Part shown: in pieces, positions 26,101 to 38,690 of the stretch
How the letters are laid out: each line of letters starts with the position of its first letter
Numbering within the stretch: the first letter of the stretch is position 1
Assembly: GCF_963576545.1 (NCBI RefSeq)
Contig: NC_083637.1
Location: 15,851,507 to 15,915,506 of the forward strand
Direction: 5' to 3'
Origin: Limanda limanda
Lineage: Eukaryota; Chordata; Actinopteri; Pleuronectiformes; Pleuronectidae
DNA length: 64,000 bases
Made by a program: the position numbers and the translations under genes
Notes under the pieces: model-generated
The model's input: only the letters and a program-made list of their open reading frames with translations
Told to the model about the DNA's origin: nothing
Database searches by the model: none

Positions 26101-27800
26101 AAACCCTCCATCCAGACCTTTCATTGGCTGAGAATCACTAAAAACCAGTGGCTCCAGCCTGTTTACTCTACGTCTACAGACAGAATAATGGATTAAATGT
26201 CAGATGTACCTTCTGTCCTCTCTGTAGTACTGAAACAAGATCTGCTGCTAGTGTAAAGATCTTACCACGGGGGTCGTCAGGACAAAGCTGCTTGCAGAAA
26301 TCCCAGAAGTGGTAAAGGTCTTCTGGCATTTGAAGCTTGTACAGTCGCAGCATCTCATCTCGTTGCTCTGAATCGACCTTGGACAGCGGCGCGGCTTCGG
26401 GCTCGTCAGGACGGGCTTTCTTCAGCTGCCCATTGCCTGCACCTGACTCCTGTAGAAACATATCGTGGGAGAAACAGCCACATTGTATTTAAGGTGGTCA
26501 GTGTATTTGTTACACCAAGTTATAGCTAATGTGACAGTACAACATTGCAATAAGCCAACTGGTATTTTGTATCTCCCTATTCATTCATATGATTTAGGGC
26601 TGAATATAAAAAAACAAATACAAAATTGTGAATATAACTAATTCTGCAGCATTACAAACTACAGCTTCCAATATGCAGAAATCAACCCCTCTTTTAAAAC
26701 AGTTTGTTGAAAACCTGATGGTACTTGCAAGTCAAGTCAGATTTGTTTATATAGTACGTTAGAAACAATTGGAGTTGAGCCAAAGTGATTTACAGTCATA
26801 GCAAAGGAAAGCATCACAACCATGGATACAACTTTCAGACGTTAAGTGAACAAAAAGTAGTGTGAAAAGGCAGGAAGCAGATGTGCAGGGAATACTGGAC
26901 GTCAATGGAGTTATGAATGAGCCCTCAGCTTTATGAATGAAGAAGCCTGATGGTGTGTGTGTTCAATGATCTGTATTTTATAACATGACACGTAACACAA
27001 GTTAAGGCTTTAAAGGTCCAGTGTGTAAGATTTATGGGAAAGTGATCTATTGGATGAAATTGAACATAAACTGTTTCAACTAGTGTGTTTCATCCAAATT
27101 GTACAAATTGTTGTTTTCTTTACCCTAGAATGGCCCCTTTCAAGATAAATACTCTATATTAACATCTTGAGTGGATCCTCTCTACGGAGGCTGCCATGTT
27201 TTGTTATACAGTAGCCCAGACTGGACAAACTAAACACCTTTTTACCCGCAGCCCACCCCAGGTTCTCTCTTATGTTTGGAAGGGGAGGGTGAGGTGGGTG
27301 GGATTCAACTGCAACATGCAACTTCACCACCAGGTTCTACACCCTGAACCTATAAACTTCTCTATAGATCTGTTTCATTAATGTTCAGGCACTGGTTTTT
27401 AGGTTTTAATGGGATCAAACCACCATTCGTGAAGACTCATGTTTTCCTGCAGCAGACCACAGAGAGGTAAAGGAGACGCTAGCTCTCCACGCTACAACAA
27501 ACACACTGTTCTGGTTCACTGAGACGCCATCAACCCGTTATAATACAACCTGTCGATCCGGTGCAGGAGCAGGTCTGCAGGCTGCCATGTTGTCTGACCG
27601 CTGCTCCCACACGGCGGCTGCAGCCCTCCACCCCGCAGCCGGGAACACAGGCTGCTCCCCCCCGGCACCGAGGCTCGGCGGCCCGCGGCGCCTCCGTCTG
27701 ATAACCCCGGGTTTTCAAAGGGACACCCCCCCCGCGACCCCACCGAGCAGAGAGCCATTACCTGACTGGATCTGGGTTTTCTTTTCGCGCGCCCTGTCAT
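23142..27800 (-). CDS. hpf1: Histone PARylation factor 1, complete, 8 coding exons
   Basis: HPF1 binds PARP1 or PARP2 at DNA breaks and completes their active site, directing ADP-ribose onto serines of histones and other nuclear proteins. Coding exons, 5' to 3': 27800-27762, 26449-26266, 25757-25571, 24502-24404, 24300-24147, 23981-23894, 23572-23400 and 23276-23142. All junctions are GT-AG with consistent phase, giving 352 aa (the human protein is 346). The start [13 protein letters not shown] is basic like a nuclear targeting segment. Residues near 287-293 read NDECDYG; Asp288 and Glu289 correspond to the human Asp283/Glu284 pair, where the glutamate is catalytic. The C-terminus [13 protein letters not shown] matches the family. 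Intron 3 carries an 845-bp hAT-like element. A CpG-rich first exon lies about 1 kb from the end of the phosphodiesterase gene, which is on the same strand. Confidence 0.97.
24578..25422. mobile_element. Non-autonomous hAT-like DNA transposon in hpf1 intron 3
   Basis: The ends are TAGGGATGGGTATCG on the left and CGGTACCCAACCCTA on the right, an imperfect terminal inverted repeat. They are flanked by a perfect 8-bp duplication CCCCTCAC at 24570-24577 and 25423-25430, the size typical of hAT elements. The 845-bp body has many CGATACCGGT-like subterminal motifs and a GC-rich core (about 24880-25330). It has no transposase frame, so it depended on enzyme from elsewhere. Confidence 0.9.
26725..26935. 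repeat. Probable fish SINE or LINE-tail fragment in hpf1 intron 1
   Basis: The phrases AGATTTGTTTATATAGTAC and CCAAAGTGATTTACAG resemble the tail of a widespread fish retroposon. The match is from memory and short. Confidence 0.4.
27010..27420. mobile_element. Truncated MITE in hpf1 intron 1
   Basis: The left end reads TTAAAGGTCCAGTGTGTAAG, which I recognise as the end of a very common fish miniature element flanked by TTAA. The opposite end (the reverse complement of the same string) is not present before the CpG-rich first exon, so the copy is truncated or its right end is too diverged. The right boundary is approximate. Confidence 0.5.
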
Positions 27801-27960
27801 GTTTCTTCCTCTTGTCCTCCTCGCGTCCGCCTCTTCTTCTGCACGTCGGGAGGCCGCGGCAACCCCACGCAACGTTAAAGCCCTCCACCGCCCCCCAGAG
27901 GCAGGGGATGCTAACTGCACATTGAGGAATCCTTTTTGACCTCTTCTCAGTTTGCACATT
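27500..27960 (-). promoter_or_regulatory. CpG-rich first exon and promoter region of hpf1
   Basis: A sharp rise in G+C and CpG density centred on the start codon at 27800, with runs of C near 27655 and 27725. It fits a housekeeping promoter. No TATA box was seen. Confidence 0.55.
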
Positions 27961-27962
27961 TC

Positions 27963-28213
27963 TATGGAGGACCATACACGACTTAAGTATAAATAAATAA
28001 ATACAGAAATAAATAAATAAATACAGAAATAAATAAAAAAGGAAATAAATTAATTAATACAGAAATAAATAAATAAATACGTTAATAACAACAGAAATGT
28101 CTAAACAAATGTCTTAAATATAATTCAACATTTATTTTTGTATTTTTTTCTGTATTTATTCATTCATTTACTTTTTTATTTATTTATACTTAAGTCATGT
28201 ATGGTCCTCCATA
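27963..28213. mobile_element. Palindromic A+T-rich MITE upstream of hpf1
   Basis: The left end TATGGAGGACCATACACGAC, followed by TTAAGTATAAATAAAT, is mirrored at the right as ATTTATACTTAAGTCATG then TATGGTCCTCCATA, giving arms of about 38 bp with two mismatches. A direct CATTTC flanks both sides (27957-27962, 28214-28219). Alternatively the outermost TA pairs are the target duplication, as in Tc1/mariner MITEs. The centre is made of AAAT-type repeats. It lies 160 bp upstream of the hpf1 ATG. Confidence 0.85.
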
Positions 28214-28404
28214 CATTTCAGGTGATTTGATCCTCCTGGGATTAAGTTACACCCACTGGCCAAAATCCACAGAGAGAAGAATTCATTCAATTAATGCTGC
28301 CATCCGGCTCCTATAATAAACCAAAAAAATGTAACCACATCACTCCTGTTTTAGAATCTTCACACCGTGGTTTATTTTAGGACTGATATACAATAAAATT
28401 CGTT

Positions 28405-28410
28405 TTTATT
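28405..28410 (-). promoter_or_regulatory. pde5a polyadenylation signal
   Basis: AATAAA on the minus strand about 430 bp after the phosphodiesterase stop codon. Confidence 0.45.
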
Positions 28411-28835
28411 ACTATAAAAAACAGTCATGGACTGGCCACTCCCTATGTGTTGGACGTTTCTTCCTACAAGCCAGCACACAGGGGCTGATGCATAGCTTGC
28501 TTTAGTTGTGTGGAAGAAATCTTTAGGATATTCAAGTTAGTAGTTTGTAGCCTTTTCTTTTCTTGTACGCTGGAAGGTTGTGTGTGAATTTACAAAAGTA
28601 GGCATTTACAAGTGTAAATATGTTTCATAAAACTCTGTACAGCACAAAAAATGGAAAAATAGATCAATGTGAGATTTGACACTGTTGACAGGGTTTACGT
28701 TGGATATGTTGCTGTATGTGCTCTGAGTCCTTTTTTCGGGACATAACTACAGCATTTGTGACAATAGTCAAGATATTTGTATAACCCAATAACATATCCG
28801 ACACTGAGTCGATTTTTCGTGCAAGACATTTGCTT

Positions 28836-31800
28836 CTAAAGAAGAAGGTATCCCTCTTCTGTCTGTCCTTTATTCTTCGGGCTGCGTCTCTTCCTCACTG
28901 TGTGTATGAGTTCCAGGCTCACTACACTTATATTTTCATTGTTTTCTTCCTCTGCTTCCTCAGCCAGATGCAGCCAGTTTTCTCTGTTTTCCTCACAGCC
29001 ACTCAGCAGCGGGGTGCAGTTGTCAAACAGTCCAGACACAGCCTGAGGACGACATACAGACGACACACAAAACATGAGACAGAGACAAACAAAGTGATGA
29101 TTGAGGTAAAAAAAAAAAAAAAGAGATTAGAAGAGAGGATAGAAGATTAAGGAAAAATGTTGGAACACACCTCGTAGAGTGGATAGCAAATTTCATCGAT
29201 GTATTCAACTTGCATGTAGGGCAGACGAGTGCTGTTTTCTCTGTTCATTATTTCCTGGTGAGAAAAGAGGGTAAACTGGCTGATAGAGTAGATATATTTT
29301 AAACTAGATTAATTTCCTATAAACTGAGGTCATTTCCTTTACCAATTTCCTTTTTATTTTATATTAAACCTCACAATCTAAACTTTACTGTAACAATGAA
29401 AAAAAGTCAGTCCAAATTTATTACACAGAATAAATAACGGCAACGAGATAACAAGTTCACTAAATGTACTTTGATTAAAGTAAATGCATGCAAATTATAT
29501 TTAAGATATTTAAAAACCCTATTGAATGAAATACGACACATGTGAAGGAATATCAGAGTCCGAGAATAACTTTAATCTCCCTATGATTAAAGATGGTGTG
29601 ACAAAATGACAGTTATCACTTCCACGTTGATCTTGTTTGTAGATTTACTGCAGCGTGTTAATATCTGTAACATTAGAACGACATCACATGGAGACATACA
29701 AACTATGCATGCTGCAAAAATGCAAATCTTAATTGTTTTTTACAACTGATGGAAGAAGCATGAAACTAACATTAAAATACAACTAAAGAACTCTCTAACA
29801 TGAACAAAACCAGCATCAGAAAGGGAAACCTTTTAGTTTTAGGTTGAATGTGATGAAAAGTGCTGTTGAAATAATTTGATAGTCATGACAAATAGTTTTA
29901 TTTTAATTAAGCATTTTCTATTGAGACTCTTAAAAACCAAGGCTCACTGATCTGACCTTGTGTCAGCAAAATTTTGTTCCTCAAGAGTAACTTACAATTG
30001 GTTCAATTTTGAACTCTTCTCTCTCTTTGTCCCCCTGCGCAAAGAACTCCATGGCAACCAGGTCGGCAATCTGTTTCAGAGGAGGAGAGACGGTGAGGTT
30101 TGGATGAACTGAGTGATGAAGTGTTGAGTTTATATGTAATGAGACCTACCCTCTTTTGTTCAGGCCAAGGCTTAGTGATAGCAGATAGGTCACTGGCTGT
30201 CATTAACATGGACCTGTGAGAGGAATAAACATCTTAGCAGCACGTCCTCATCACACACATCATTATCGTCCCTGATTTGATTGGATTTCACTCTCACCCC
30301 AACAGCTCTCTCTGTTTCTCACTCTTCCAGCTCACTCTGCTTTTCTTAGCAAGAGAAAAGAACTCGTCCCTTCTCCTAAAAGCACAACCACGAAAAACGT
30401 GAGTTAAAGCAACACAAGACCTCCAGCTGCTCTGACATTTGATCTCTAAACTCACTCCATGTACACGGTGAGGTTGGTGGCGAGGATCGCCCTCTTGATC
30501 GTGTGAAGAGCAGTTTTGTGGTTTTCTGTGGAGAGGCCACTTAGGATCTGACTCCCCTGCAGGTGGAGGAGAGACAAAAAGTGAAGGGAGGTGACATTCA
30601 GACATGCAGATACTGTACATGCAGGAGCAGACAGACATAAACACAGGCTATCTGCTAAAAAGAACAAATACTGTGACACAATAATAATTGTTTAAAAGAG
30701 CTTTCTCTCAGGAGTGTCAGGGACTAAGGGAAAGAGACAGAAATGTTTATATATAGGTAGTAGTGGCTTGATGCAAAAATAAGAGGTGCTTCAGGATGAA
30801 TGAATCAATGTCTATGGATTGAGGAAGTCTTACAGCATTGTTCAGGATGAAGACGCACAGGTTGTAGTGGTGGTTCTCAAGAGAAGAGTGTCCGTAGAGC
30901 TGAGCTAAAGGCTGCTGACTCCTGAGACATAGAGAGAAATTAAACAGATATATGAAGGCAGTGGCTGACATTTGATAAAAGATAATCTATACAATAAATA
31001 GAAATGAATAGAAATAATTTTAGTTGTGATGTGAAATAACTCCTTAAGAAATCGATAAATATACCTTTCTATATAGGAGTTACTGACTCCTCTGTGGTCG
31101 AGGTCGTGATTGAGAGTGGCGATCATCAACGCTAAGATCTCCAGGCGGGAAAAGATAGTCTGTGAGAGAAACAAACTACTTAATTAAAGCAAACAGGAAT
31201 GACAGAATAGTTTCACTGCGTTATAAAACACAATCACAGTTAATCATGTACTGCCACTACTTTACTGCAGAGAGAGGCTGAAATATGTGAGCAGCGCAGG
31301 TCAGTTAAGGCGGGTGTGTGATCTCCACTGACAGCAGTTAAGAGGTTTTTGCAAAAGCCTAAAAATTAATCCCCTCTGAAATAATTCTGAGGCCTCGTGT
31401 CCTGCAGAAACCCTGAAGTCCTCGAATCACTCCCCAACTTCAGGATAGCTGAACTTGAAGAATTTAAAACAGATGAGACTCAGAAGAAGGCAGCGGCTTC
31501 TGAACCAGTCACACATGGAGGACTGTCAACACAGTCACTCTGGTTGATACGACTTGGTCAGGTTGTCAATGGGTTAAACAGTGGTAGGAATATCTGATGT
31601 CTATGGACCAATAATAATGATAACAGGTCAACAAGTCATCCCGCCCCGAATGAATGGAGGATGGAGCTGTCAGTTAAACCCAAAAAGTCCTTAGAAGTGG
31701 TAGAAAATAAATGACCAGAACATTTCCAGGTATTGTTCTGAAACTTTGCCTGAAAACAAATATTATTGTCTTTGAAAATGTGAGGTTTTTTTTGCTATTG

Positions 31801-34800
31801 ATAGCTGTTTTACACGATCCTACAGACAAACACATGCTGACCTGGAGCTGCTCTGTGGCCATGAGCATAGCAAACATGCTCTGTGCAGTGCTCAGCGCGT
31901 GGTTCCAGTTGTGATAAGGCACGTTGTTTCTATAACCACGCCTCACAGTCAAGACCCACTGGCACAGACTCTAAAGGAAAGAGACAGGTTAAAGTGTGTT
32001 TTAAGGGATCAGTTGAAACGATTTTAATACATTTTCTGGTGTAATTTGGCATCAGATATGCAAAATTCCCCAAAATGTTGGAAATATCGGAAAAGTAATT
32101 TTCACAGAGGCAGGTCAAAACTAAAAACAATCTCTTATACATATTCAGGCAGTATGGTTGAACAATAAATCAAATATTCCATATATTATCAGTATTAGCG
32201 GGTCAGTTACCTTATAATCGATGTTAAAGTCCTGCACTAATTTGAGGTCCAGGAACATACGAACGGTGGCCTGTGTGCTCAGCTCCTCTGGCAGAGCAAA
32301 GTGAGAGAAATGGAAGTCTAGTATGTGCAGTGACTCAGCAGAAGGAATGGAGACCTCCTAAAAACAGAAAAACAGGAAAGGCCTTGATGATACTTGAACA
32401 TCAAACCACTCTCACATGTACAAGTGCAGGACAACTTGTATAACTAGGCTGCATCCCTTTGTACAACTGCAAATACACCACTGCTCCCCCCCACCTCCTG
32501 CCCACACAGAACAGGTTCCAAGGGAGGATGCTACCTTCACCTTGGCCACTGGCAGGCAGCAATAGCTGCAGACAAAGAGGTTTAAGTTGGTAAGGCATTA
32601 ACTGTACTTTAGCATTGATGCCAGGTAATCTGACCAGCTGAATACATTGCAGTGGCGATAACAAGGCTAATGACAGGATGACAAAGCAGGTAGACAACCA
32701 GTGCAGTTTGAGTCCCTCCACATGTTCCTGATATACTGTTTTCAAAGTAATATCACTGTGACCTTTACTTTTGAAAACTTAATCTTTGAGTCCAAGTGAC
32801 TACTGAGCAGAATCTGAAGAAATTTCCTGAAAGCAGACCTGAGATTTAACTGTCAAGGGGCAAAAATTATGTTTGAACTTTGACCATCGACCACCAAAAC
32901 CTTATCAGTTCACTACAATCGAAGAGTTTTATCCTTGAGTCCAACTGAACGTTTCTTCCAAATAGGAAAATAAATCCCCTCAAGGCGTTCTAGAGATATC
33001 GTGTTCACAATGGAACATTTGGACGAACAGACAACCCAGCAGAAACATAATACCAGGGGCATTAGAAGAGATGGGTGGTTAGAGGGAGACTTATTCATGT
33101 ATCTGTTGTGACACTGCGGAAGCACAGAGAGACGAGAAGAAGAATCACCTGCAACGCCTGGATTTCCTCTTCGGCTGCAGTGATGTGGTAGGCAAGAACC
33201 TGCAGGGAGAAGAGTGAACACAGGGACTGTAACTTTTTACAAACACATGTTAAGGTTCCCATGACTCTTAGGATAAAAGATATGAGGTAATAAGGTGAGG
33301 CAGGTTTTTTCACCTCCTGTGTGACTTCTATACTGGCCCTTCGCTCCTCTGTGATCTGCACGGCCTGAACATACTGCAGAGCCAGACCACAGTACACCGC
33401 CAGGTCCTCCAACAGACGCTCATCGTATTTGTTGAAGGCCTCCATGTCATCGAAGTCCCTGCTGCATTTGTTCATCAGCTGGCACACCGCTGAGTGACAA
33501 GAGAGAAAGAGTTTTAAGAAGTTCCACATCTTTAGTCCTTGAATCATCTCATATTCATATAACAGCGGCGTGGTAGCACAGGATAGATAAGACTATAGAT
33601 ATATACTATAGACCTAGTTTAATCTGCCTGTTTCTCTTCTGTGTTTCAGCACATGATTAAGGATTTTTTAAGGGTTAATTTACATCCCTGCCTTGAAGTC
33701 TTGATCACACCACAAAAAGGCAAATAGCGTATTTTCCTTTCCAGGTTGGTAACTCTAAACAGCATCTGGTATATTTACTGTAACCATAGACTGTATATAA
33801 AGATTGATGATGCATTAAATTCCTCCCACGATGCAGGAATGATTAAATTATAATCTCTCGGATGTAAATGTTGCCATCTTGCACACACTAGACCAATCGC
33901 AAGTCGGTCTCAGCTGTCAATCATGACATTTCACCCAGTCTTTATACCATTTAAATAACTAAATAAAACCAAAGTTACCAGAAAACACTTCAGTGCGATA
34001 AGAATTACCGTAGGGTTGATAACCCATAATACTGTGACCGCCTCTGTGACTTAAAGGCTTTGGCCTCACTTAGAACAAGCTCTCATGCCTCCATCTTTGT
34101 GAACAGTCTATGATTATAATGCACATGAATGATAGTAATGCTGTGTTTGAGAAGAGGCATATATGTGTGCAATAGTTTGACAAGTTCAATGATGAGTAAT
34201 TCATTGCTGTAAAATAACTGTTGCCATGTAAGAGTGTGACTTACCGATAACATTTTCAGACCTCTCATTTCTAACAGGACAACAGATCAGACTCTTTACT
34301 GATCCTTCAGAACTCTCAGACATGTTAAGTGTTTCCATGGAGACCAGAGTTTGGAGGGCATACGATGGATCGACAACACTGATGTCCCGCTCCCTGAAAA
34401 ATAATGTGGAAGTATTTTACAACATGTAATGTAATAATATAACATATTTGTTCATGTTTGAGGATGTGTGCGGGCAGTACATTCTGTAGACTTGGCAGGT
34501 TGATCCCAGCTCCTCACACTCCAGGTGTATCACACGTGAGAATGAGATCTGAAGCAACACCAGCAGAGGAACAGAAGAAAAGTCAGGAAATAGGTGATGC
34601 ATGCATCAATAAACGATACCAGCAATCTTACACCTCTTCACCTCGTCCTCGCTGACGGAGGTTTGCTCTCTGGGGATGAAGATGGTGCAGTACTGAGCGT
34701 GTGTAAAGGGCATGATGGTTGCCGCCATCTTACTCAGCAGAACCTCAAAGGAATGATGCTCCTTCGACAACACCTGGGCCATCTCGATTAATGCCTGACA

Positions 34801-35647
34801 CACGAGCATAGAATTCTGTTAGCATCAGTGTATACAGTAAAATACAGTACACCCTGACAGGGGTATATCTTATATATTGATCTTATATATTAGGATGTGA
34901 CCACAGTATGCGGGAGGATACTGAGGGTTTATAATTTTACCTGACTGCGTTTAGCCTCCTGTCTCGAGCTCTCGTACAGCTGGACATTATCCAAGACCAT
35001 CCCCAATACATCCATGTGATTTGATAGCACCTGGCAAATCAAATTCAAATGTAAAATTTTCATAATAATGTGTGGTTCTGTTTCAAATAAGAGACCATCT
35101 AAGTCCTCACCTTCTCATCCATGTTAGTAAAAGCAGAAGTGGGTCCATCTTCAAAACTTCTTTTATTGATCATGACCACTACACCTACCACCTGTATGTT
35201 AAATATATAGAGATTAACTGAAAGGTACAGCATTCATATACGTTTAGTCAGAGATGCGAATAAATATGTCACACAAATCTACACACAAGCACACAAACAC
35301 ACACACACACTGAGATAAACTGTACCTCTCCCCTGTGGTTCTTGATCGGCACACTTAGAACAGTCCTGATCTGAAAATCTGATGGTTGATCTTCATCTAA
35401 GTCGAACTTCGGGAACTGAGGAGGTAATCAGAAAACATAAGAGATAGGAAAGACGTGTAAAAGCATTACCTAATAACCTTGATGACCCTAAGGTTATTAG
35501 GAACTGCCCATTCATACCTTCACAGATGGAGGATTACCCTACTCTGCACAGGGCTTCCAGTGATTCCTAATCACATTGGTGGTGAGGAAGAGGAGGGGTG
35601 GTGTGGGCAACGTCTCAAAGTCCTTTAATGAGCTGTGCTGTCTTCCC

Positions 35648-35744
<97 letters not shown>

Positions 35745-37669
35745 GAAGGACACACTTCAGCCGAGTACAGGACATCTCAAAAATCAAAGGTTAATCTCTG
35801 GAAGAAGTTAGTTGCTAATAGGATTAGAAGTAGGTGCATCATCTGGGATTCCCTTACACACACCGTCACTGAGCATGAATACACATGTCATCATCTAAAA
35901 CCAGGTAATCAGGAAACAGGATTTAATAAACAGTCCTCTGGCCTAAAATATCTGCATCTGGTAGATAAAGATTTTGTCATGTGTAAAAACATGTTTGTTG
36001 CATGTCTAAAAAAGCTTATTACAAAGTGCTGAGTCATGAAAACAACTACCTCTGATGTGTCTTTCAGGTTCATTGGAGACCCTGTAGCCAGCACACATCC
36101 CATGATACCCCTCAGCAGCTCCAGGTAGTTGTGGCTGAAGATGTTGACCTTGCTCAGGCACTCCAGTGCTGTCGGGGGAATCACCTCCACTAAGGAGCTC
36201 TTTCCACCGCCGTCCTTCTTTACTAGAGAGAGGCAGCTGCCCTCAGCTGCCAGTATCTCCCCGACGTGCAGGACAGCCCTCTGGCAGAGCTCTGCCACAG
36301 AACCTATCCAACTGAGACCTCCTGTCAGGAGCTCCATCATCCATGGGCAGCCCTCACCATGGCCACAGGCTGCAGTGTTTGCAGCGGTAGGCCGCAGAAG
36401 ATGGGACAGGTCAGGAGAGCCAGGGCAAATGGGAGAAAGAGGTTGACAAGGAGGAAAAGAGAAACGGGAAGAACAAGGAGAACAAGGCGTGTGCGTGACC
36501 AGAACATCTGGACTGAAAGGATCCTTCCAGTCAGGCGTAGAGCAGGCAAGGGTTTTGAGCCGGTCGGATACAGATGAGATGTTCAGGTGAGGGAAGGGAA
36601 GTGGAGACGAAACTCCGCCGTGATGTGCCTTCAGGAGCTGGTCAGAGTGATCAGAGCTGCTTCTGGGCAACGTGGGCACCATTGGAGACTGTGGAACACT
36701 GACCCTGAAGTCACACACAGATTACATGACTGATTTGATGTGACAGTGTACATCAAAAGATAAAGAATACTTTTGTGGAAATAACATTTAGTGGACAGGG
36801 ATGGATGTGAAGGGGCGAGCTGGGGGTTCTGGACCACCCATCCTGGGAATAAAAGAATTGTCCCCTCAATATCATTGCAAACATAACTATATATCTTTAA
36901 ACTGTTAACTAATATGCAATCCATGTACTTGTGTTGCAGATGCAAAATAAAGCCTTTTTAAAGGGATGGGGAATTTGCACCCCTTATCATCTGCCTCAGT
37001 GGTGTGGTCCACTGCTAGCTGGTTAAATTAAAAAAATGTTTTTTATTTTTGAGCATTAGAAGACACTTATCTCGGCATACCTGTTGATGCTCACACAAAC
37101 AGGTACCTGGAAGTTAAATGATTTGGGTTTTTGGGAGCATTGACTGAAGCATTTTGGATATTCTCATTTTCTTATTTCCGTCCCTTCTGTCCAGCACCTA
37201 ATGTTTATCAAGTTTGGATGTGCATGCTTTCCAAACTTTATTATCTTTTGTAGATGGTAATGTAGTAATATTTATATAATAACAAAAGTGCATTGCACTG
37301 CATTGCTTCATATTTTCCTAAATTGATAGTATTCTGTCAGTCATTGACAACCAAACTTTACATAACAGCAATTGACTATATGACTTTTCAAATGTAGGGA
37401 ATCTCTAGTGGTGTTATAATGTCTTACGCTGAAGCTCTGCGTAGAAAGTAGGCCCTGGTAAAGTCAGAGTGGTCGTCCAGCCAGGCCTCCACCCGGTCCC
37501 GGGTCATACGGTCTCCAAACCTGCGCGTCTTGGAGCGAGGGCTCCACAGAGGAGAGAAGAACCAGCCCATGTCTCTGCTCACCGGCGGCTCCCTCACTGC
37601 CTCCTGTTCCCCGGGAGTCTCCCTGTCCGGCTCCGTGGACTCCTGCGCCTCAGACTGGAAACAAGGCAT
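28836..37669 (-). CDS. pde5a: cGMP-specific phosphodiesterase, PDE5A type, divergent N-terminal half
   Basis: PDE5 hydrolyses cGMP and is regulated by paired GAF domains. Coding exons: 37669-37428, 36704-36050, 35415-35326, 35191-35111, 35030-34941, 34794-34642, 34548-34481, 34393-34245, 33489-33314, 33199-33149, 32357-32211, 31970-31842, 31159-31065, 30921-30834, 30556-30456, 30375-30298, 30213-30150, 30070-29996, 29254-29171 and 29042-28836. All phases agree, giving 940 aa against 875 in human. The start is the first in-frame ATG ([10 protein letters not shown]). [21 protein letters not shown] matches the PDE5 N-terminus. Both GAF domains keep the NKxnFx3DE motif. The catalytic domain has YHNWNHA, HDLDH (about 695-699), [19 protein letters not shown] and [10 protein letters not shown] with the purine-binding Gln. 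Odd points are a long Ser/Pro-rich segment in the 655-bp second exon and a diverged GAF-A. The catalytic half resembles PDE5, not PDE11 or PDE6, and there is no CAAX box. Fish have two copies; I cannot say which this is. Confidence 0.92.
32740..33060. repeat. Teleost interspersed repeat in pde5a intron
   Basis: Landmarks are GTGACCTTTACTTTTGAA, TTTGACCATCGACCACCAAAA, CCTTGAGTCCAACTGAACGT, CCCTCAAGGCGTTCTAGAGATATCG and GACGAACAGACAACCC. I recognise the order from an abundant fish repeat. The boundaries are approximate. Confidence 0.6.
33785..34112. mobile_element. MITE with CATAGACTGT termini
   Basis: The left end CATAGACTGTATATAAAGAT and the reverse complement of the right end, CATAGACTGTTCACAAAGAT, form a terminal inverted repeat of about 20 bp with three mismatches. 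The 328-bp body has no coding capacity. No clear target duplication remains. Confidence 0.7.
35649..35742. repeat. (GT)n microsatellite in pde5a intron 2, about 94 bp
   Basis: An almost perfect GT run, with a GTGA break only at its right end. Confidence 0.96.
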
Positions 37670-38690
37670 CGCCTCGCTCAGGTGGACAGAGACCAGACAG
37701 AGGATCGTTGAAAGTCTGTGGAGTTGTGCACGAAACACCGTGTGAACCTGGTGAGGAGTCAGACTGAAGGGAAGACACGGAGGAGCCCGTGGAAACTATT
37801 GCGTAAAGGTAATCCCCTGAACTCTGTTTAGATAACATGGAGCCTCAAGTTCATTCATTAAAGGAAACCGATTACATGATGAACGGCTCTGGTCCAAACT
37901 GTTAAGGCTGTAGTCCTATGGTCAGTTCTGCTGTAAGTAGCTCATAGATCACAGACTACAAGCTAATAGTGATATGCTGTAGTGATCATTAGCAACATGC
38001 TACCTGTGTGGAAATTTAAAACAATGTGCAATTCAATAATAACACACAAAGGTTTCAGCACAAAACACAAGAAGTTTTCAAACAACAGTACAATAACATT
38101 GTCATAAATACACACCCTATAGTGTCACTATGAGTCACATTCTCTGAATAATGTGCACAAAATAATGATACAACATGAACAGGATGTTCTACTTTACTTC
38201 ATAGTTTTAATGTCTTAAGGCACAATCAGAAATAAGGCACAGTTATGTTTACACAGTGTTGTAAATACAGGAGGGTATAGTGTTATCATGGATTATAATA
38301 TAATTTGAAATTTTTTCAAAAATATGTAGTAAAATGTACAACATATTTTCTAAAATATTTTTGACTTCTGGAAATTCTGTTTAATTTTGAAGAGAAGTTG
38401 ACATGACGAGGAGCATGAAAAACCATGTAAAAAAGAGTATAAATCACAAAGTGATATTTCATGTGATGCCATAAAATGTAGAGGAAAGGCTCGTCAGCCC
38501 TTCAGCCTCAGAGACTGTGGTGTCTGAGAACAAACCTATTAGGAAACTGGTGTGAATTTAATTAATTTAAAATCTCTGCTCTGTTGTGTATTTCCAGTCC
38601 TTCCTTGCAGAAAGCCACAGTTTATTTCTGGATCTTCAACCACTCAGTGTTTAATGGCTCCCTCTGCTGGCCTGTCTCTCCTCATCACCT
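37670..38690. promoter_or_regulatory. Divergent intergenic region between pde5a and ppp2r2c
   Basis: About 1.0 kb separates the pde5a start codon from the GC-rich 5' region of ppp2r2c on the other strand, so regulatory DNA may be shared. The open frame of the pde5a first exon runs a further 69 bases upstream to a GTG without an ATG. Most of the interval is AT-rich, and I saw no TATA box. Confidence 0.4.

Noticed and set aside
27587..27925. A 112-codon plus-strand frame over the hpf1 first exon
   Set aside because: It is the antisense shadow of a CpG-rich exon and promoter with no independent support.
28836..37669. Assignment to PDE11A or a PDE6 gene
   Set aside because: The GAF-B segment (AATIMPF...CTIFI, LECEEL) and the catalytic C-terminus ([12 protein letters not shown]) fit PDE5, and there is no CAAX end as in PDE6.
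37670..37738. An upstream start for pde5a giving MFRAQLHRLS
   Set aside because: The codon at 37738 is GTG, not ATG. The first in-frame ATG is at 37669.
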